From Rhodothermaceae bacterium (GTDB lineage: Bacteria > Bacteroidota > Rhodothermia > Rhodothermales > Rubricoccaceae): a stretch of DNA of 13,469 bases. The stretch covers positions 1 to 13,469 of the forward strand of contig JABDIZ010000319.1 of the NCBI GenBank assembly GCA_013003465.1, written 5' to 3'. Positions 1 through 7,628 of this stretch are shown one piece after another. Under the pieces are notes generated by a model that saw only the letters and a list, made by a program, of their open reading frames with translations, ran no database searches and was not told where the DNA came from. Numbering within the stretch: the first letter of the stretch is position 1; each line of letters begins with the position of its first letter. The translations under genes and the position numbers were made by a program.

Positions 1-100
1 CGCCGGGCCGTACGAGCTCATACGCACGCGGTACCACAGTCCAGCCTTGCAGGCGGAACCCATCGTCGAGACGGAGGAGGAAGGAGGTGTCGCCGTCCAT
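1..100 (-). CDS. Possible 5' end of an unidentified gene leaving the window
   Basis: Reading the minus strand from an ATG at 100 gives 33 codons with no stop before the window edge (begins MDGDTSFLLRLDDGFRLQGW). An in-frame TAG lies ten codons upstream of this ATG, so it is the first ATG after that stop. Third positions are mostly G or C, like the real genes here, and the composition is protein-like rather than the Arg/Pro/Ser-rich text of shadow frames. No domain can be recognised from so short a piece. If real, it diverges from the FG-GAP gene with about 270 bp between them. It could be chance in GC-rich DNA; sequence to the left would decide. Confidence 0.35.
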   Translation of the reverse strand, partial: MDGDTSFLLRLDDGFRLQGWTVVPRAYELVRPG

Positions 101-370
101 CGGGGTGGGGACAAAGACCCTGTAACACTAGCGGCTAGCGGTCTCGGTCAGCAAGGTACTCTGCGCTCCCGCCTTCCTCGCCACCCGAGCATGCGCTCGT
201 ACCCTGAAACGGTGCATTCAGCCGAGAAAAGCACGCATTCGGGTCAGAAATCAGGGTTTGGTCAGGCGCAGTCGATGCCTCCTCCCGATGTTGCTTGCCG
301 GATCGCAGTACCCTCGGCTGTGGATTCCGTGCGCAGTGTTTCTGACCCTTTCCTTCAATCCTTGCCTCCC

Positions 371-2188
371 ATGCGCACGGTTACGCTTTGTCTTTTGCTC
401 ACGACGACTTCCGTCGCGAATGCCCAGTTCGCTTTCACCGATGTCACCAGCGGTGATCTCCTGACCGCCTTCCGCTCGTGGAGCGTGAGTTGGGTGGACG
501 TTGATGGCGATGGCGATCTCGACCTCTTCGCCAGTCGCTTCGGCGCCACGGGCGGAAACCTGCTGTTCACCAACGACGGCGGCACGTTCACGCGCGTCAC
601 CGGCTCCTCCCTCACGGACAGCGGCGGGTCTATCGGGCACACCTGGGGTGACTACGACAATGATGGTGACCCCGATGTCCTCATCGCTGGAGGCGGCACG
701 GCTGGTTTCGGCAACACGGGTGGGCCATCTATCCTCTATCGCAACGACGGCATCAACGGTCAGCCGCTGATGTTCACGCCGATCGAAACCGGCCCCTTCG
801 CTCCGTCAGAGAACAACCTCGGCTGGAGTGCCGCCTGGGGCGATGCCAACAACGACGGCTGGCTCGATGCCGTCATTGCGCATCCCGTGGGCTTCCTTCA
901 GACCAATCAGGTCAACCACCTCATCCTGAGCAACGGCGATGGCACCTTTAGTCGCGTCACTACTGGCCCAGTCGTCACCGGCTTCGATCCCTATACCGTC
1001 CCGGCGTGGAGTGACTACGACCTCGACGGTGATGTGGACTTGTTCATCGGAAGCGGACCCGCCACCGGAACGCCCGCCCCAGACAACCTCTACGAGAACG
1101 ACGGCACGGGCGCCTTCACCCGCATCACCACCGCCCCTGTCGCCACGGATGCACGCGACGGGCAGATCATGAATTGGGTGGACTATGACAACGACGGCGA
1201 CTTTGACCTCTTCGTCACCAACTACTCCAGCAACGTCCGCGACGACCTCTACCGCAACGATGGAGGCACCTACACCCAGGTCACAACCGAGCCACCCGTC
1301 ACGGACGCCGGCGGCTTCTCGCTCGCCAATACATGGGGCGACCTCGACAACGATGGCGACCTCGACCTCTTCGTGACGACCGACGGAGCCGCTACAGATC
1401 GGCTCTACATGAACAACGGCGATGGCACGTTCACGGGTGTCACGGGCCTTCCGCCTGTCACCACTGCTAATGCCACTTCGGGCGCCTCGCTCGGCGACTA
1501 TGACGACGATGGCGACCTCGACCTCGCCGTGACTGCTATCGGGTTCACGGGAGCAATGCTCCGGCTCTATCGCAATGACCTCGCCAACGGCAACGCCTCG
1601 TTCAAGGTCAACCTGATCGGCCTTGTCTCCAACCGCGACGGCATCGGGGCCAAGGTGCGCGCCACGGCAACAATCTTAGGCGAGGCGGTCACACAGTTGC
1701 GCGAGGTCTCGGCCCAGACCACCTTCAATGGGCAGAATGCACTCACTGCTCACTTCGGCCTCGGCGACGCGACCATCATTGATGAACTGCGGATTGAGTG
1801 GCCCTCGGGGCAGGTGGATACCTACACCGCGGTGGACATCAATGCCTTTGCCGACCGCTTTGCCACGGCGCGCGAGGGCGAAGGGCTCGTCCCCGTTGCC
1901 AACGAACCGGAAGCCATACTCCCCAACCAGACTTCGCTGGATGCAGCCTTCCCGAACCCCTTTGCCAGAACCACCACGCTCCGGTACACGCTCGCCACCC
2001 CCTCCCCCATAACGCTCGCTGTCTATGACGTGCTTGGCCGCCGCGTCGCAGTCGTGGCCGACGGGCCGCAGACAGCGGGTCCGCATGCGGTCGTCTTCGA
2101 GGCGACCGACTTGCCGAGTGGCATCTACGTGATTCGCCTCACACATGAGGCAGGCACCGAGGCGCGCCCACTCACCCTCACACGCTAA
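371..2188 (+). CDS. Secreted FG-GAP/VCBS repeat protein with ASPIC/UnbV domain and type IX sorting signal (CRTAC1-like)
   Basis: A 605-residue exported protein. I chose the ATG at 371 because it opens a signal peptide (MRTVTLCLLLTTTSVANA, cleavage near 18/19); the open frame extends upstream to 47 but that part is not export-like. Seven FG-GAP/VCBS repeats carry acidic calcium-type loops of the DxDxDGDxD kind near residues 43-52, 93-102, 157-166, 213-223, 271-279, 323-332 and 375-384; the third is degenerate (ANNDGWLD). This pattern is a beta-propeller. Residues about 413-485 match ASPIC/UnbV (IGAKV, LREVSAQ, HFGLGD, IEWPSGQ). Residues about 523-605 are a Por secretion C-terminal sorting domain (AFPNPF, YDVLGRRV, LPSGIYVIRL). 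By family knowledge it is exported by Sec and then T9SS to the surface or medium; the ligand is unknown. A DUF1579-like gene follows after 61 bp on the same strand. Confidence 0.9.
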   Translation: MRTVTLCLLLTTTSVANAQFAFTDVTSGDLLTAFRSWSVSWVDVDGDGDLDLFASRFGATGGNLLFTNDGGTFTRVTGSSLTDSGGSIGHTWGDYDNDGDPDVLIAGGGTAGFGNTGGPSILYRNDGINGQPLMFTPIETGPFAPSENNLGWSAAWGDANNDGWLDAVIAHPVGFLQTNQVNHLILSNGDGTFSRVTTGPVVTGFDPYTVPAWSDYDLDGDVDLFIGSGPATGTPAPDNLYENDGTGAFTRITTAPVATDARDGQIMNWVDYDNDGDFDLFVTNYSSNVRDDLYRNDGGTYTQVTTEPPVTDAGGFSLANTWGDLDNDGDLDLFVTTDGAATDRLYMNNGDGTFTGVTGLPPVTTANATSGASLGDYDDDGDLDLAVTAIGFTGAMLRLYRNDLANGNASFKVNLIGLVSNRDGIGAKVRATATILGEAVTQLREVSAQTTFNGQNALTAHFGLGDATIIDELRIEWPSGQVDTYTAVDINAFADRFATAREGEGLVPVANEPEAILPNQTSLDAAFPNPFARTTTLRYTLATPSPITLAVYDVLGRRVAVVADGPQTAGPHAVVFEATDLPSGIYVIRLTHEAGTEARPLTLTR

Positions 2189-2249
2189 CTCTTCATCCCT
2201 TCGGGCGAGGCGCACGGCCGCCCCGCCCGAACCAGCCCTCCCGCTTCCA

Positions 2250-2759
2250 ATGCGTTTCCTCGTTCTGCTCTCCCTGCTGATCGCCCTGCCCGCCGTGGCC
2301 CAACCCACCCCACCATCCTGCGACACTGAGGCCCACGCCCTGATGGACTTCTGGATTGGCGAGTGGGCTCTGACCTGGACCAACGCCGACGGCACCGAGG
2401 GCCACGGCACCAACGTCATCACGCGCACCTACAACGGTTGTGTCCTCCACGAGTCGTTCGTCGACCCGACTGGCTTCGAAGGCATGAGTGTCTCTACGCT
2501 GGACCGGCGCACGGGCCAGTGGCGACAGACATGGGTGGACAACCAGAGTGCGTTCCTGCTGTTTACCGGAAACCAACTCGAAAACGGCGAGATGGAGTTT
2601 CGCTCGGCCTCCTTCACCGACCAGCAGGGCAACACACGCATCAACCGGATGACGTGGAAGGACGTCACGGACGAGACCTTCGACTGGCACTGGCAAACCT
2701 CGACCGATGAGGGCGCCACCTGGACCAACATGTGGGTCATCCACTACGCCCGGCGTTAA
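2250..2759 (+). CDS. Exported DUF1579-like small protein
   Basis: A 169-residue protein starting at ATG 2250, where a signal peptide begins (MRFLVLLSLLIALPAVA, cleavage before Q18); the open frame reaches upstream into the preceding gene but lacks export features there. The mature part has the FWIGEW motif, then a GCVLHE segment, GMSVSTLDRRTGQWRQTWVD and a C-terminal MWVIHYARR. This order is what I know from DUF1579 and related lipocalin-like beta-barrel proteins, whose biochemical role is not established. Two Cys, C24 near the mature N-terminus and C63 in GCVLHE, could pair. It lies 61 bp after the T9SS protein and may be co-transcribed; no terminator is visible between them. It converges with the minus-strand barrel gene, leaving 14 bp between stops. 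Confidence 0.75.
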   Translation: MRFLVLLSLLIALPAVAQPTPPSCDTEAHALMDFWIGEWALTWTNADGTEGHGTNVITRTYNGCVLHESFVDPTGFEGMSVSTLDRRTGQWRQTWVDNQSAFLLFTGNQLENGEMEFRSASFTDQQGNTRINRMTWKDVTDETFDWHWQTSTDEGATWTNMWVIHYARR

Positions 2760-2773
2760 GTCCAAGACGACGG

Positions 2774-3484
2774 TCAGTCGATGAGCCGCATAAAGTGGAA
2801 GCTGACAATAGGCGTGCCGAAGAAGTGCCGCTCGGGGTCTTCTACTTCCGGGTCGGGCTCGAGTAGTTGCACGGGCGAGAAGAAGTACTGCCCCTGGTAG
2901 CCGAAACGGATGCCCTGCGCGCTCCGGCGACTCCGCCCGAAATAGGCCCCGACGGCCAGCGTCCCGCCTGCCCCGATGCGTAGCGACCCCTTCCCAAGGC
3001 CACCGAAGGGTCCATAGAGATCCTCGTTCACATCGCGCAGCCCATCCTCGTTGGCGTCGCGAAAGTAGGGCCACTGGTAGGCCATCGACGGGCCGACCGC
3101 CGCCTGCACAAACGGCCGGAAGTTGTCCTCAATGGCGCCGCTGAAGAGGCGCTGCTCCACGCCCATGTGCAGCGGCGCCAGCAACACATAGTTGCGCTTG
3201 AACGGGGTGACGGTCTCGCCGAAGAAGCCGATGAAGAACTGCTGCTCGCGCGCATCCTTGCCCACGCCCAGGCCCACTTCGACCAGCGCGGAGGTGCTCG
3301 GCCCCACTGCGCCCCGGAAAATCCCGCCGAGCCCGAACCCATACTCGGTGAGCAGGATCGAGAAGCCGCCGCTCGTCCCGAAGGAGGCGGACGAGGTATC
3401 GGTGGGCGCGAAGACCTGATCGGGCTGCGCCGCCACGTGGGCCGCCGGGACGACGAACAAGGCAAGGAGAACGAGAACGCGCAT
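2774..3484 (-). CDS. Outer-membrane beta-barrel candidate with an EF-hand-like acidic loop
   Basis: A 236-residue protein. I start it at ATG 3484, which opens a signal peptide (MRVLVLLALFVVPAAHVAA, cleavage before Q20); the longer open frame to 3565 begins with Pro/Ser-rich text typical of non-coding sequence. The mature part alternates Gly/aromatic strands (FGLGGIFRGAVG, EVGLGVG, FFIGFFGE, GIRFGYQGQYFF, IVSFHFMRLID), as in small 8-10 strand barrels. Around residues 143-155 a loop DANEDGLRDVNED resembles a calcium-binding EF-hand or dockerin-type loop, unusual inside a barrel. Family not recognised. A -7-like element TACCTTGC ends 4 nt before the ATG, suggesting a leaderless transcript. It is divergent from the LolC/E-like gene and converges on the DUF1579-like gene. 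Confidence 0.75.
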   Translation of the reverse strand: MRVLVLLALFVVPAAHVAAQPDQVFAPTDTSSASFGTSGGFSILLTEYGFGLGGIFRGAVGPSTSALVEVGLGVGKDAREQQFFIGFFGETVTPFKRNYVLLAPLHMGVEQRLFSGAIEDNFRPFVQAAVGPSMAYQWPYFRDANEDGLRDVNEDLYGPFGGLGKGSLRIGAGGTLAVGAYFGRSRRSAQGIRFGYQGQYFFSPVQLLEPDPEVEDPERHFFGTPIVSFHFMRLID

Positions 3485-3488
3485 GGCC

Positions 3489-3496
3489 GCAAGGTA
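3489..3496 (-). promoter_or_regulatory. Candidate -7 promoter element for the 2774-3484 gene
   Basis: On the minus strand TACCTTGC lies 4 nt before the ATG at 3484. It fits the Bacteroidota -7 consensus TAnnTTTG except at its last two bases. Transcription would start at or within a few bases of the ATG. The plus strand has an overlapping TATCTTCG at 3495-3502 that could face the divergent LolC/E-like gene. No clear -33 TTG is seen. Confidence 0.4.
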
Positions 3497-3611
3497 TCTT
3501 CGGGCATGTAAGAACGGGGGGGAGGGCGCGCACGGCAAGGGAGAAGGCCGTGGTACAGCGCACAAAGGGCTGCTTCCCCATCCGACCCCGTCAATCTAAA
3601 CACCTCCATCG

Positions 3612-4871
3612 TTGGACTACCGCCTTCTCATTGCGCGCCGCTACCTCGTGAGCCGCCGCCGCATCACGCTGATCTCGGTTGTGAGCGGCATTTCGGTGGC
3701 CGGCGTCGCGCTGGGCGTGGCGGCGCTCGTGGTGGTACTCAGCGTGATGAACGGGTTCTACGACACCGTCCGCGACCTGCTCGTCTCCTACGACCCACAC
3801 GTCCGCATCGAGGCCGCCGACGGGCGGGGGATCGACCAACCGGATTCGCTGCTCGCCCTCGCGCGGCTGAACCCCCACGTCGTAGCCGCCGCCCCGTTCA
3901 TCGAGGGCAAGGCGTTGCTCACCAGCCGCGACCTCGCGGATGTCAACCGCCTGGTCGTGGTGCGCGGCGTGGACCCAACGGCCCTCGACAGCGCGGTCGC
4001 GCGGGCCGTGACGGCCGGTCGGTTCGATGTGGCGCGGCGTGCCTCGGGCGCAGGCCTGGTGATGGGGCGCAGCCTCGCCGTGCGCATGTCGTTGGTTCCC
4101 GGCCCGACGGGCGAGAACGGGAGCCGCGTGGCGCTGCTCTCGGCCCCCGCACTCGAGCGCACCTTGCTCAACCCCTTCGGCCTGCCCGCCCAGCAGGTCT
4201 TCACGCTACGCGCCACCTATGAACTCGACCCGGCCTATGACGACGACCACGTCTTTATCGGCCTGCCCGAGGCGCAGCGCCTCTTTCGCCTCACCGACCG
4301 CGTCACCGGTATCGACCTGCGGCTGGATGACGTAGAGGCTGCCGCCGCGGTGCAACGGCACCTCCGCCAGCGTCTCCCCGCCGAGCGCTTCACCGTGCGG
4401 ACGTGGTACGATCTCCAGCCGTCGCTCTACTCCGTGATGCAGTTGGAGAAGTGGGCGGCCAGCGCCATCCTGACGCTCATCATCATCGTGGCCGCGTTCA
4501 ACATCGTGGGCGCCCTTACGATGATCGTGATGGAGAAGCGGCGCGACCTGGGCGCGCTCCAGGCGATGGGCGCCTCGCGGCGCGACGTGGCTCGCATCTT
4601 CCTGCTCGAAGGCCTGCTCGTCGGCGGCCTGGGTGCCGGTATCGGGCTGGCCCTCGGCCTCGGGTTGGCGCTCCTGCAACAGACGACGGGCCTCGTCAAG
4701 CTAGCAGAAGCGGAGTCGTTCATCATCGACGCCTATCCCGTCGCCATCCGGCTCTTTGATGTGGCCGTGGTGACGGTGGTTGCCGTTGGGCTCTGCGTGC
4801 TGGCCGCCGTCTATCCGGCGCGCCGCGCGGCGACGATTGAGCCAGCCGAGGCCGTGCGAAGCAGCGGTTGA
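3612..4871 (+). CDS. ABC transporter permease, LolC/LolE family (MacB-type periplasmic domain + FtsX)
   Basis: A 419-residue inner-membrane permease. The start is TTG at 3612: an in-frame TAA sits at 3597 and no ATG or GTG lies between, while the N-terminus (DYRLLIARRYLVSRRR, then ISVVSGISVAGVALGVAALVVVLSVMNGF) matches the conserved LolC/E start. One membrane helix spans about 22-47, followed by a periplasmic MacB-like domain (about 50-275). Three C-terminal helices lie near 283-307, 334-360 and 381-404; between the first two is the cytoplasmic EKRRDLGALQAMGASRRDV segment. The protein ends in the FtsX-type YPARRAATIEPAEAVR. In the Lol system such permeases extract lipoproteins from the inner membrane with LolD ATPase. 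No LolD lies next to it, so the ATPase is presumably elsewhere. An ABC permease for another substrate is less likely. Confidence 0.88.
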   Translation: MDYRLLIARRYLVSRRRITLISVVSGISVAGVALGVAALVVVLSVMNGFYDTVRDLLVSYDPHVRIEAADGRGIDQPDSLLALARLNPHVVAAAPFIEGKALLTSRDLADVNRLVVVRGVDPTALDSAVARAVTAGRFDVARRASGAGLVMGRSLAVRMSLVPGPTGENGSRVALLSAPALERTLLNPFGLPAQQVFTLRATYELDPAYDDDHVFIGLPEAQRLFRLTDRVTGIDLRLDDVEAAAAVQRHLRQRLPAERFTVRTWYDLQPSLYSVMQLEKWAASAILTLIIIVAAFNIVGALTMIVMEKRRDLGALQAMGASRRDVARIFLLEGLLVGGLGAGIGLALGLGLALLQQTTGLVKLAEAESFIIDAYPVAIRLFDVAVVTVVAVGLCVLAAVYPARRAATIEPAEAVRSSG

Positions 4872-5009
4872 GGCCGTGAGATGCCCTTCGAGGGTTACAG
4901 GCTGCCTAGGTATTTGCACTTGTGCTAAGCGCTTCTCTGTACCGGGCGATAGGAGGGGGGACCATGATTCCTTCACTGCGGGCCCCGCCACCCCGTGTCC
5001 CCTTCCCTG

Positions 5010-5924
5010 ATGACTCGTATCTCTCCCCGGGCGCTCTTCGCGCTTCTCGCCCTTCTCATCGCCACGCCGACGCTCCTCACCGCCTGCGACCAGGCGACGC
5101 CCTCCAACGACGCCGATACGCTGCTGACCGATGCCCGCATCGCCCGGCAGGGGGGCGATATCGATACGGCGATTGACCTCTTCGAAGACGCCCTCGCCCT
5201 CGATCCCACCAGCGCGATCGTCCGCGTGGAGTTGTCGTCGGCCTACTTTGAGCGCGCCGATATAGACCTCTTCGACCTCGACCGCGTCGCGCTCTTCCTC
5301 CTGGAGCAACAGCCCGGTGAGGCCGCCCCGGCCTCGCCTTCCGCGCCGAACGCCGTAGGCGCTACCTGCACCTACGCCACCGACCCCACCGCGACGGCCT
5401 TCGACCCCCGTGCGATGGACGGCTACCCCGAACTCGTCGCCGACCGCGCAACCGTGCAGCAGGTACTCGCCCTCCTCTCGTTCATCATCCCCGATGAGCT
5501 GCGTGCCTTGAGTCTCTGCTCCGGCATCGCCGACGGTGAACTCATCTACGAGCACGAATCGGCCCTGGCCAGCATGCGTGCCTTTGGCCTCTCGGATGCC
5601 CAGATCGCCTCCGCACTGGCCATCAATGCGGTTGCCCGCCTGCTCAATGCCTACTTCTTCCTCGCCGAAGATATCGCGCCGCAGACGCAGTGGTACCGTC
5701 TCGCGGATGGCGACATCGGCGTCTGTGCCGACGACCTCGACGCAATTCGTGCCCAGTCGGAAGACGCCATCAACGACCTCGGCGAGGTCCTGACCTCTCT
5801 GGATCTCCGCGGCCGCGCCCTGGGCGGCGGCAGCACGCAGACCCGCGATATCCTCGACCACGCGATTGAAGCCTACGAGGCCATCGCGGACCATCTCGGT
5901 CCCTACTGCTCTACACCGCAGTAG
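5010..5924 (+). CDS. TPR-containing lipoprotein
   Basis: A 304-residue predicted lipoprotein. The ATG at 5010 opens a type II signal peptide (MTRISPRALFALLALLIATP, then TLLTAC), with lipobox LTAC and lipidated C26; a GTG at 4995 would only add five residues. Residues about 34-75 form a TPR-like helix pair (ARIARQGGDIDTAIDLFEDA, LDPTSAIVRVELSSAYFER). The rest is helical and contains four further Cys, which may form disulfides. The residue after C26 is Asp, which in E. coli keeps lipoproteins in the inner membrane; that rule may not hold here. It lies 138 bp after the LolC/E-like permease on the same strand, but a functional link is only suggestive. Specific family not recognised. Confidence 0.8.
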   Translation: MTRISPRALFALLALLIATPTLLTACDQATPSNDADTLLTDARIARQGGDIDTAIDLFEDALALDPTSAIVRVELSSAYFERADIDLFDLDRVALFLLEQQPGEAAPASPSAPNAVGATCTYATDPTATAFDPRAMDGYPELVADRATVQQVLALLSFIIPDELRALSLCSGIADGELIYEHESALASMRAFGLSDAQIASALAINAVARLLNAYFFLAEDIAPQTQWYRLADGDIGVCADDLDAIRAQSEDAINDLGEVLTSLDLRGRALGGGSTQTRDILDHAIEAYEAIADHLGPYCSTPQ

Positions 5925-6070
5925 CAGACCGATACCGGAGGGCAAACGACGCACGCTTGTGCTCGATCAACCTCCACCTCGTATACCGGGGCTTTCAGTT
6001 CCGCCTGCTGCGGGCTCTGGCTAGACGTCACATCTCACTCCTCTTCTTCACCTCACATCCCCCTACGACT

Positions 6071-6160
6071 ATGCTCTCGATCTTCACCGTCATCCTGGCC
6101 ATCCTTGAAGGGGCCATGCCCTTGCCGACGATGCCCATGGGATCGTTCCCTCGCCCCTAA
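6071..6160 (+). CDS. Possible 29-residue hydrophobic small ORF
   Basis: ATG 6071 to TAA 6158-6160 encodes a peptide with a hydrophobic start (MLSIFTVILAILEGAMPLP) and a Pro/Met-rich tail. About 24 of 28 third positions are G or C, matching real genes here. A 13-bp hairpin begins 12 nt after the stop. No family is recognised and there is no Shine-Dalgarno sequence, so this may be chance; conservation in relatives would decide. Confidence 0.2.
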   Translation: MLSIFTVILAILEGAMPLPTMPMGSFPRP

Positions 6161-6172
6161 GCGCTAACCGTT

Positions 6173-6201
6173 GGTTGGCAGGACCGATGGTCCTGCCAAC
6201 C
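6173..6201. repeat. Perfect 13-bp inverted repeat with 3-nt loop
   Basis: The arms are GGTTGGCAGGACC (6173-6185) and GGTCCTGCCAACC (6189-6201), separated by GAT. The structure ends 33 bp before the ATG at 6235, so it lies in the probable 5' leader of the barrel gene. No T-tract follows (GCTTCCCCCT), so it is not a classical Rho-independent terminator. It could be a Rho-type or weak terminator, an mRNA-stability hairpin, or a protein-binding site. Confidence 0.7.
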
Positions 6202-6234
6202 GCTTCCCCCTCTATGGCCGCAGCTTACACTCCA

Positions 6235-7470
6235 ATGCGCCTCTTCACTCTTCTTGTCACGCTGCTCGTGCTGCTCCCCGCCGCTCAGGCGCAGGGCTTC
6301 GGAGCGCTCCAGCAAGATGCTCGCCCGCATGTGCCTGCGCTGGAAGCACGCGCGATGGGCGGCGCCGTGGCCGCGGTGCCCTCGGCCGAAACGGCCTTTT
6401 TCTATAATCCAGCCCACCTCGCTCGGGTGCGCGACCGCCTCCGTTTCACCGTCGTTGGCGCTGGCGTCGGCATCAGCAACGATGTCGGCACCAAGTACCG
6501 CTTCTGGCGCGACGAGCTTGACCCGGCCATCGAAGAAGGCCTCGATGATATCCGGGAAGAGGATTATGAGCGGCTCATTGCCCTCTACGACCAAGCCCTT
6601 GACCTCGGCCGCCAACAGAGCGTGGCCAGAGCCACCGCCTACGGCCCGTCCGTTCAGCTGGGCGTCGGGACCGAGCAGGCCGTCGGCGCGGGTCTCTTTG
6701 CCACCAACGCAGCCCGCCTCCAGTTCATCGACACGGGCGTAGGCATTCCACAACTTGACCTCTACGACCAACTCGACGTGATCGTGCCGGTAACGGTGGC
6801 GACGCACGTACCCAGCACCCCGTTCGCCGTCGGCATGACGGCCAGCTACACGCACCGCCACCTCGCGGCTAAATCGGCACTGCTGGACGAACTCGACCCG
6901 GACAACGAGCACCTCTACGTGCTCAAGGGCTCCACGGTCGCCGTCGATCTGGGCGTGCATGCGCAGGACGTACTGCCTGGCCTCGACCTCGGCGGTGCGG
7001 TGTACAGCCTGATCGGCGGCGGCTTCGACTACCGCTACACCCGCCGCATCGGCCTGACCGGCAACGATGGAGTCGACGATGAGGCCGAGATCGCGGCTCT
7101 CGAAGAGCGCTTCAGCGGCCGCAGTGCTTCGCCCTCCTTTCGGGTCGGCGCCGCCTACCGGGTCCCCGTGCCTTCGCTCTCCAGCGTGATGCTGAACGGC
7201 GTCACCATCGCCTCCGACTACGTGAGTGCCTCGACGTCCGAGTATGACCAGCCCGTCGGCGCCCACCTGCGACTGGGTGTCAATGTGGAAGTGGGCCCGG
7301 TGTTGGCTGTCCGCACAGGCATCAGCCAGGGGTACCCTTCGGCCGGGGCTACACTCGCACTCCCCGGCGTGCGCCTGGACTACGCCTTCTTCGGCATCGA
7401 AGACGGGCGGACGCTGGGCCAGCTCGGCCGCTACAACCACCGCCTCGTGCTCCGTTTCGGGATGTTCTAG
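6235..7470 (+). CDS. Outer-membrane beta-barrel protein, PorV/FadL (OmpP1)-like
   Basis: A 411-residue protein. The ATG at 6235 starts a signal peptide (MRLFTLLVTLLVLLPAAQA, cleavage before Q20); upstream in-frame starts at 6175, 6187 and 6214 would run through the hairpin and are not export-like. Just after cleavage comes ARAMGGAVAAVPSAETAFFYNPAHL, the plug-like N-terminal signature (ARAMGGA ... YNPA) shared by PorV/PorQ and FadL/TraF-like barrels. The remainder has regular amphipathic strands with turns (FRVGAAYRV, HLRLGVNVEVGP, VRTGISQGYPSAGATL, GVRLDYAFFG) and ends in HRLVLRFGMF, a terminal-Phe outer-membrane signature. By family it could be a transporter or a PorV-like T9SS shuttle; the latter would fit the T9SS cargo at 371-2188, but PorV identity is not proven. 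A strong terminator follows 44 bp downstream. Confidence 0.75.
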   Translation: MRLFTLLVTLLVLLPAAQAQGFGALQQDARPHVPALEARAMGGAVAAVPSAETAFFYNPAHLARVRDRLRFTVVGAGVGISNDVGTKYRFWRDELDPAIEEGLDDIREEDYERLIALYDQALDLGRQQSVARATAYGPSVQLGVGTEQAVGAGLFATNAARLQFIDTGVGIPQLDLYDQLDVIVPVTVATHVPSTPFAVGMTASYTHRHLAAKSALLDELDPDNEHLYVLKGSTVAVDLGVHAQDVLPGLDLGGAVYSLIGGGFDYRYTRRIGLTGNDGVDDEAEIAALEERFSGRSASPSFRVGAAYRVPVPSLSSVMLNGVTIASDYVSASTSEYDQPVGAHLRLGVNVEVGPVLAVRTGISQGYPSAGATLALPGVRLDYAFFGIEDGRTLGQLGRYNHRLVLRFGMF

Positions 7471-7514
7471 GCACGCGTAAGGCGGCCTCTATTCGCACGA
7501 GCCTCACAGTTTCT

Positions 7515-7559
7515 CGCGCCCCGGTGGTTGTGCAGCCACCGGGGCGCGTCGTAATTTTT
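7515..7559 (+). terminator. Strong Rho-independent terminator
   Basis: Arms CGCGCCCCGGTGG (7515-7527) and CCACCGGGGCGCG (7536-7548) form a 13-bp GC-rich stem, extendable by a G-U and an A-U pair, followed by TCGTAATTTTT (T-run 7555-7559). It ends transcription from the barrel gene before the ribosomal cluster. The TAATTTTT at 7552-7559 also resembles a -7 element with TTG 21 nt upstream at 7528-7530, so the rpmB promoter may overlap it. Confidence 0.85.
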
Positions 7560-7628
7560 CGAGCTATTCGCCCTGCACCTGCACTGCGCACGCGCGAGCG
7601 TGTTGGCAGCATCCGATTCCGAAGACCC

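Larger units (their letters stand above)
5925..6234 (+). other. 310-bp intergenic region with no assured gene
   Basis: This gap between the TPR lipoprotein and the PorV/FadL-like gene holds a possible 29-codon ORF (6071-6160) and a perfect 13-bp inverted repeat (6173-6201), listed separately. A longer frame from 5957 contains the small ORF, but its upstream half is not protein-like. I see no tRNA, no clear -7/-33 promoter pair and no T-tract terminator. Confidence 0.6.

Noticed and set aside
47..370. Upstream extension of the FG-GAP protein frame
   Set aside because: The real signal peptide starts at 371; the 108 extra residues lack domain character and would hide the signal peptide.
4964..5176. 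ATG preceded by a strong Shine-Dalgarno-like AGGAGG (4951-4956)
   Set aside because: The frame is Pro/Arg/His-rich and overlaps the lipoprotein gene out of frame; Shine-Dalgarno use is weak in this lineage. The purine run may be chance.
4701..5954. 417-codon minus-strand open frame opposite the TPR lipoprotein
   Set aside because: A shadow of the plus-strand genes: composition is Gly/Arg/Val-rich without domains, and the plus frame has a signal peptide, lipobox and TPR.
6157..7440. 427-codon minus-strand open frame opposite the barrel protein
   Set aside because: Antisense shadow caused by high GC at third positions; the plus strand carries a signal peptide and barrel features.
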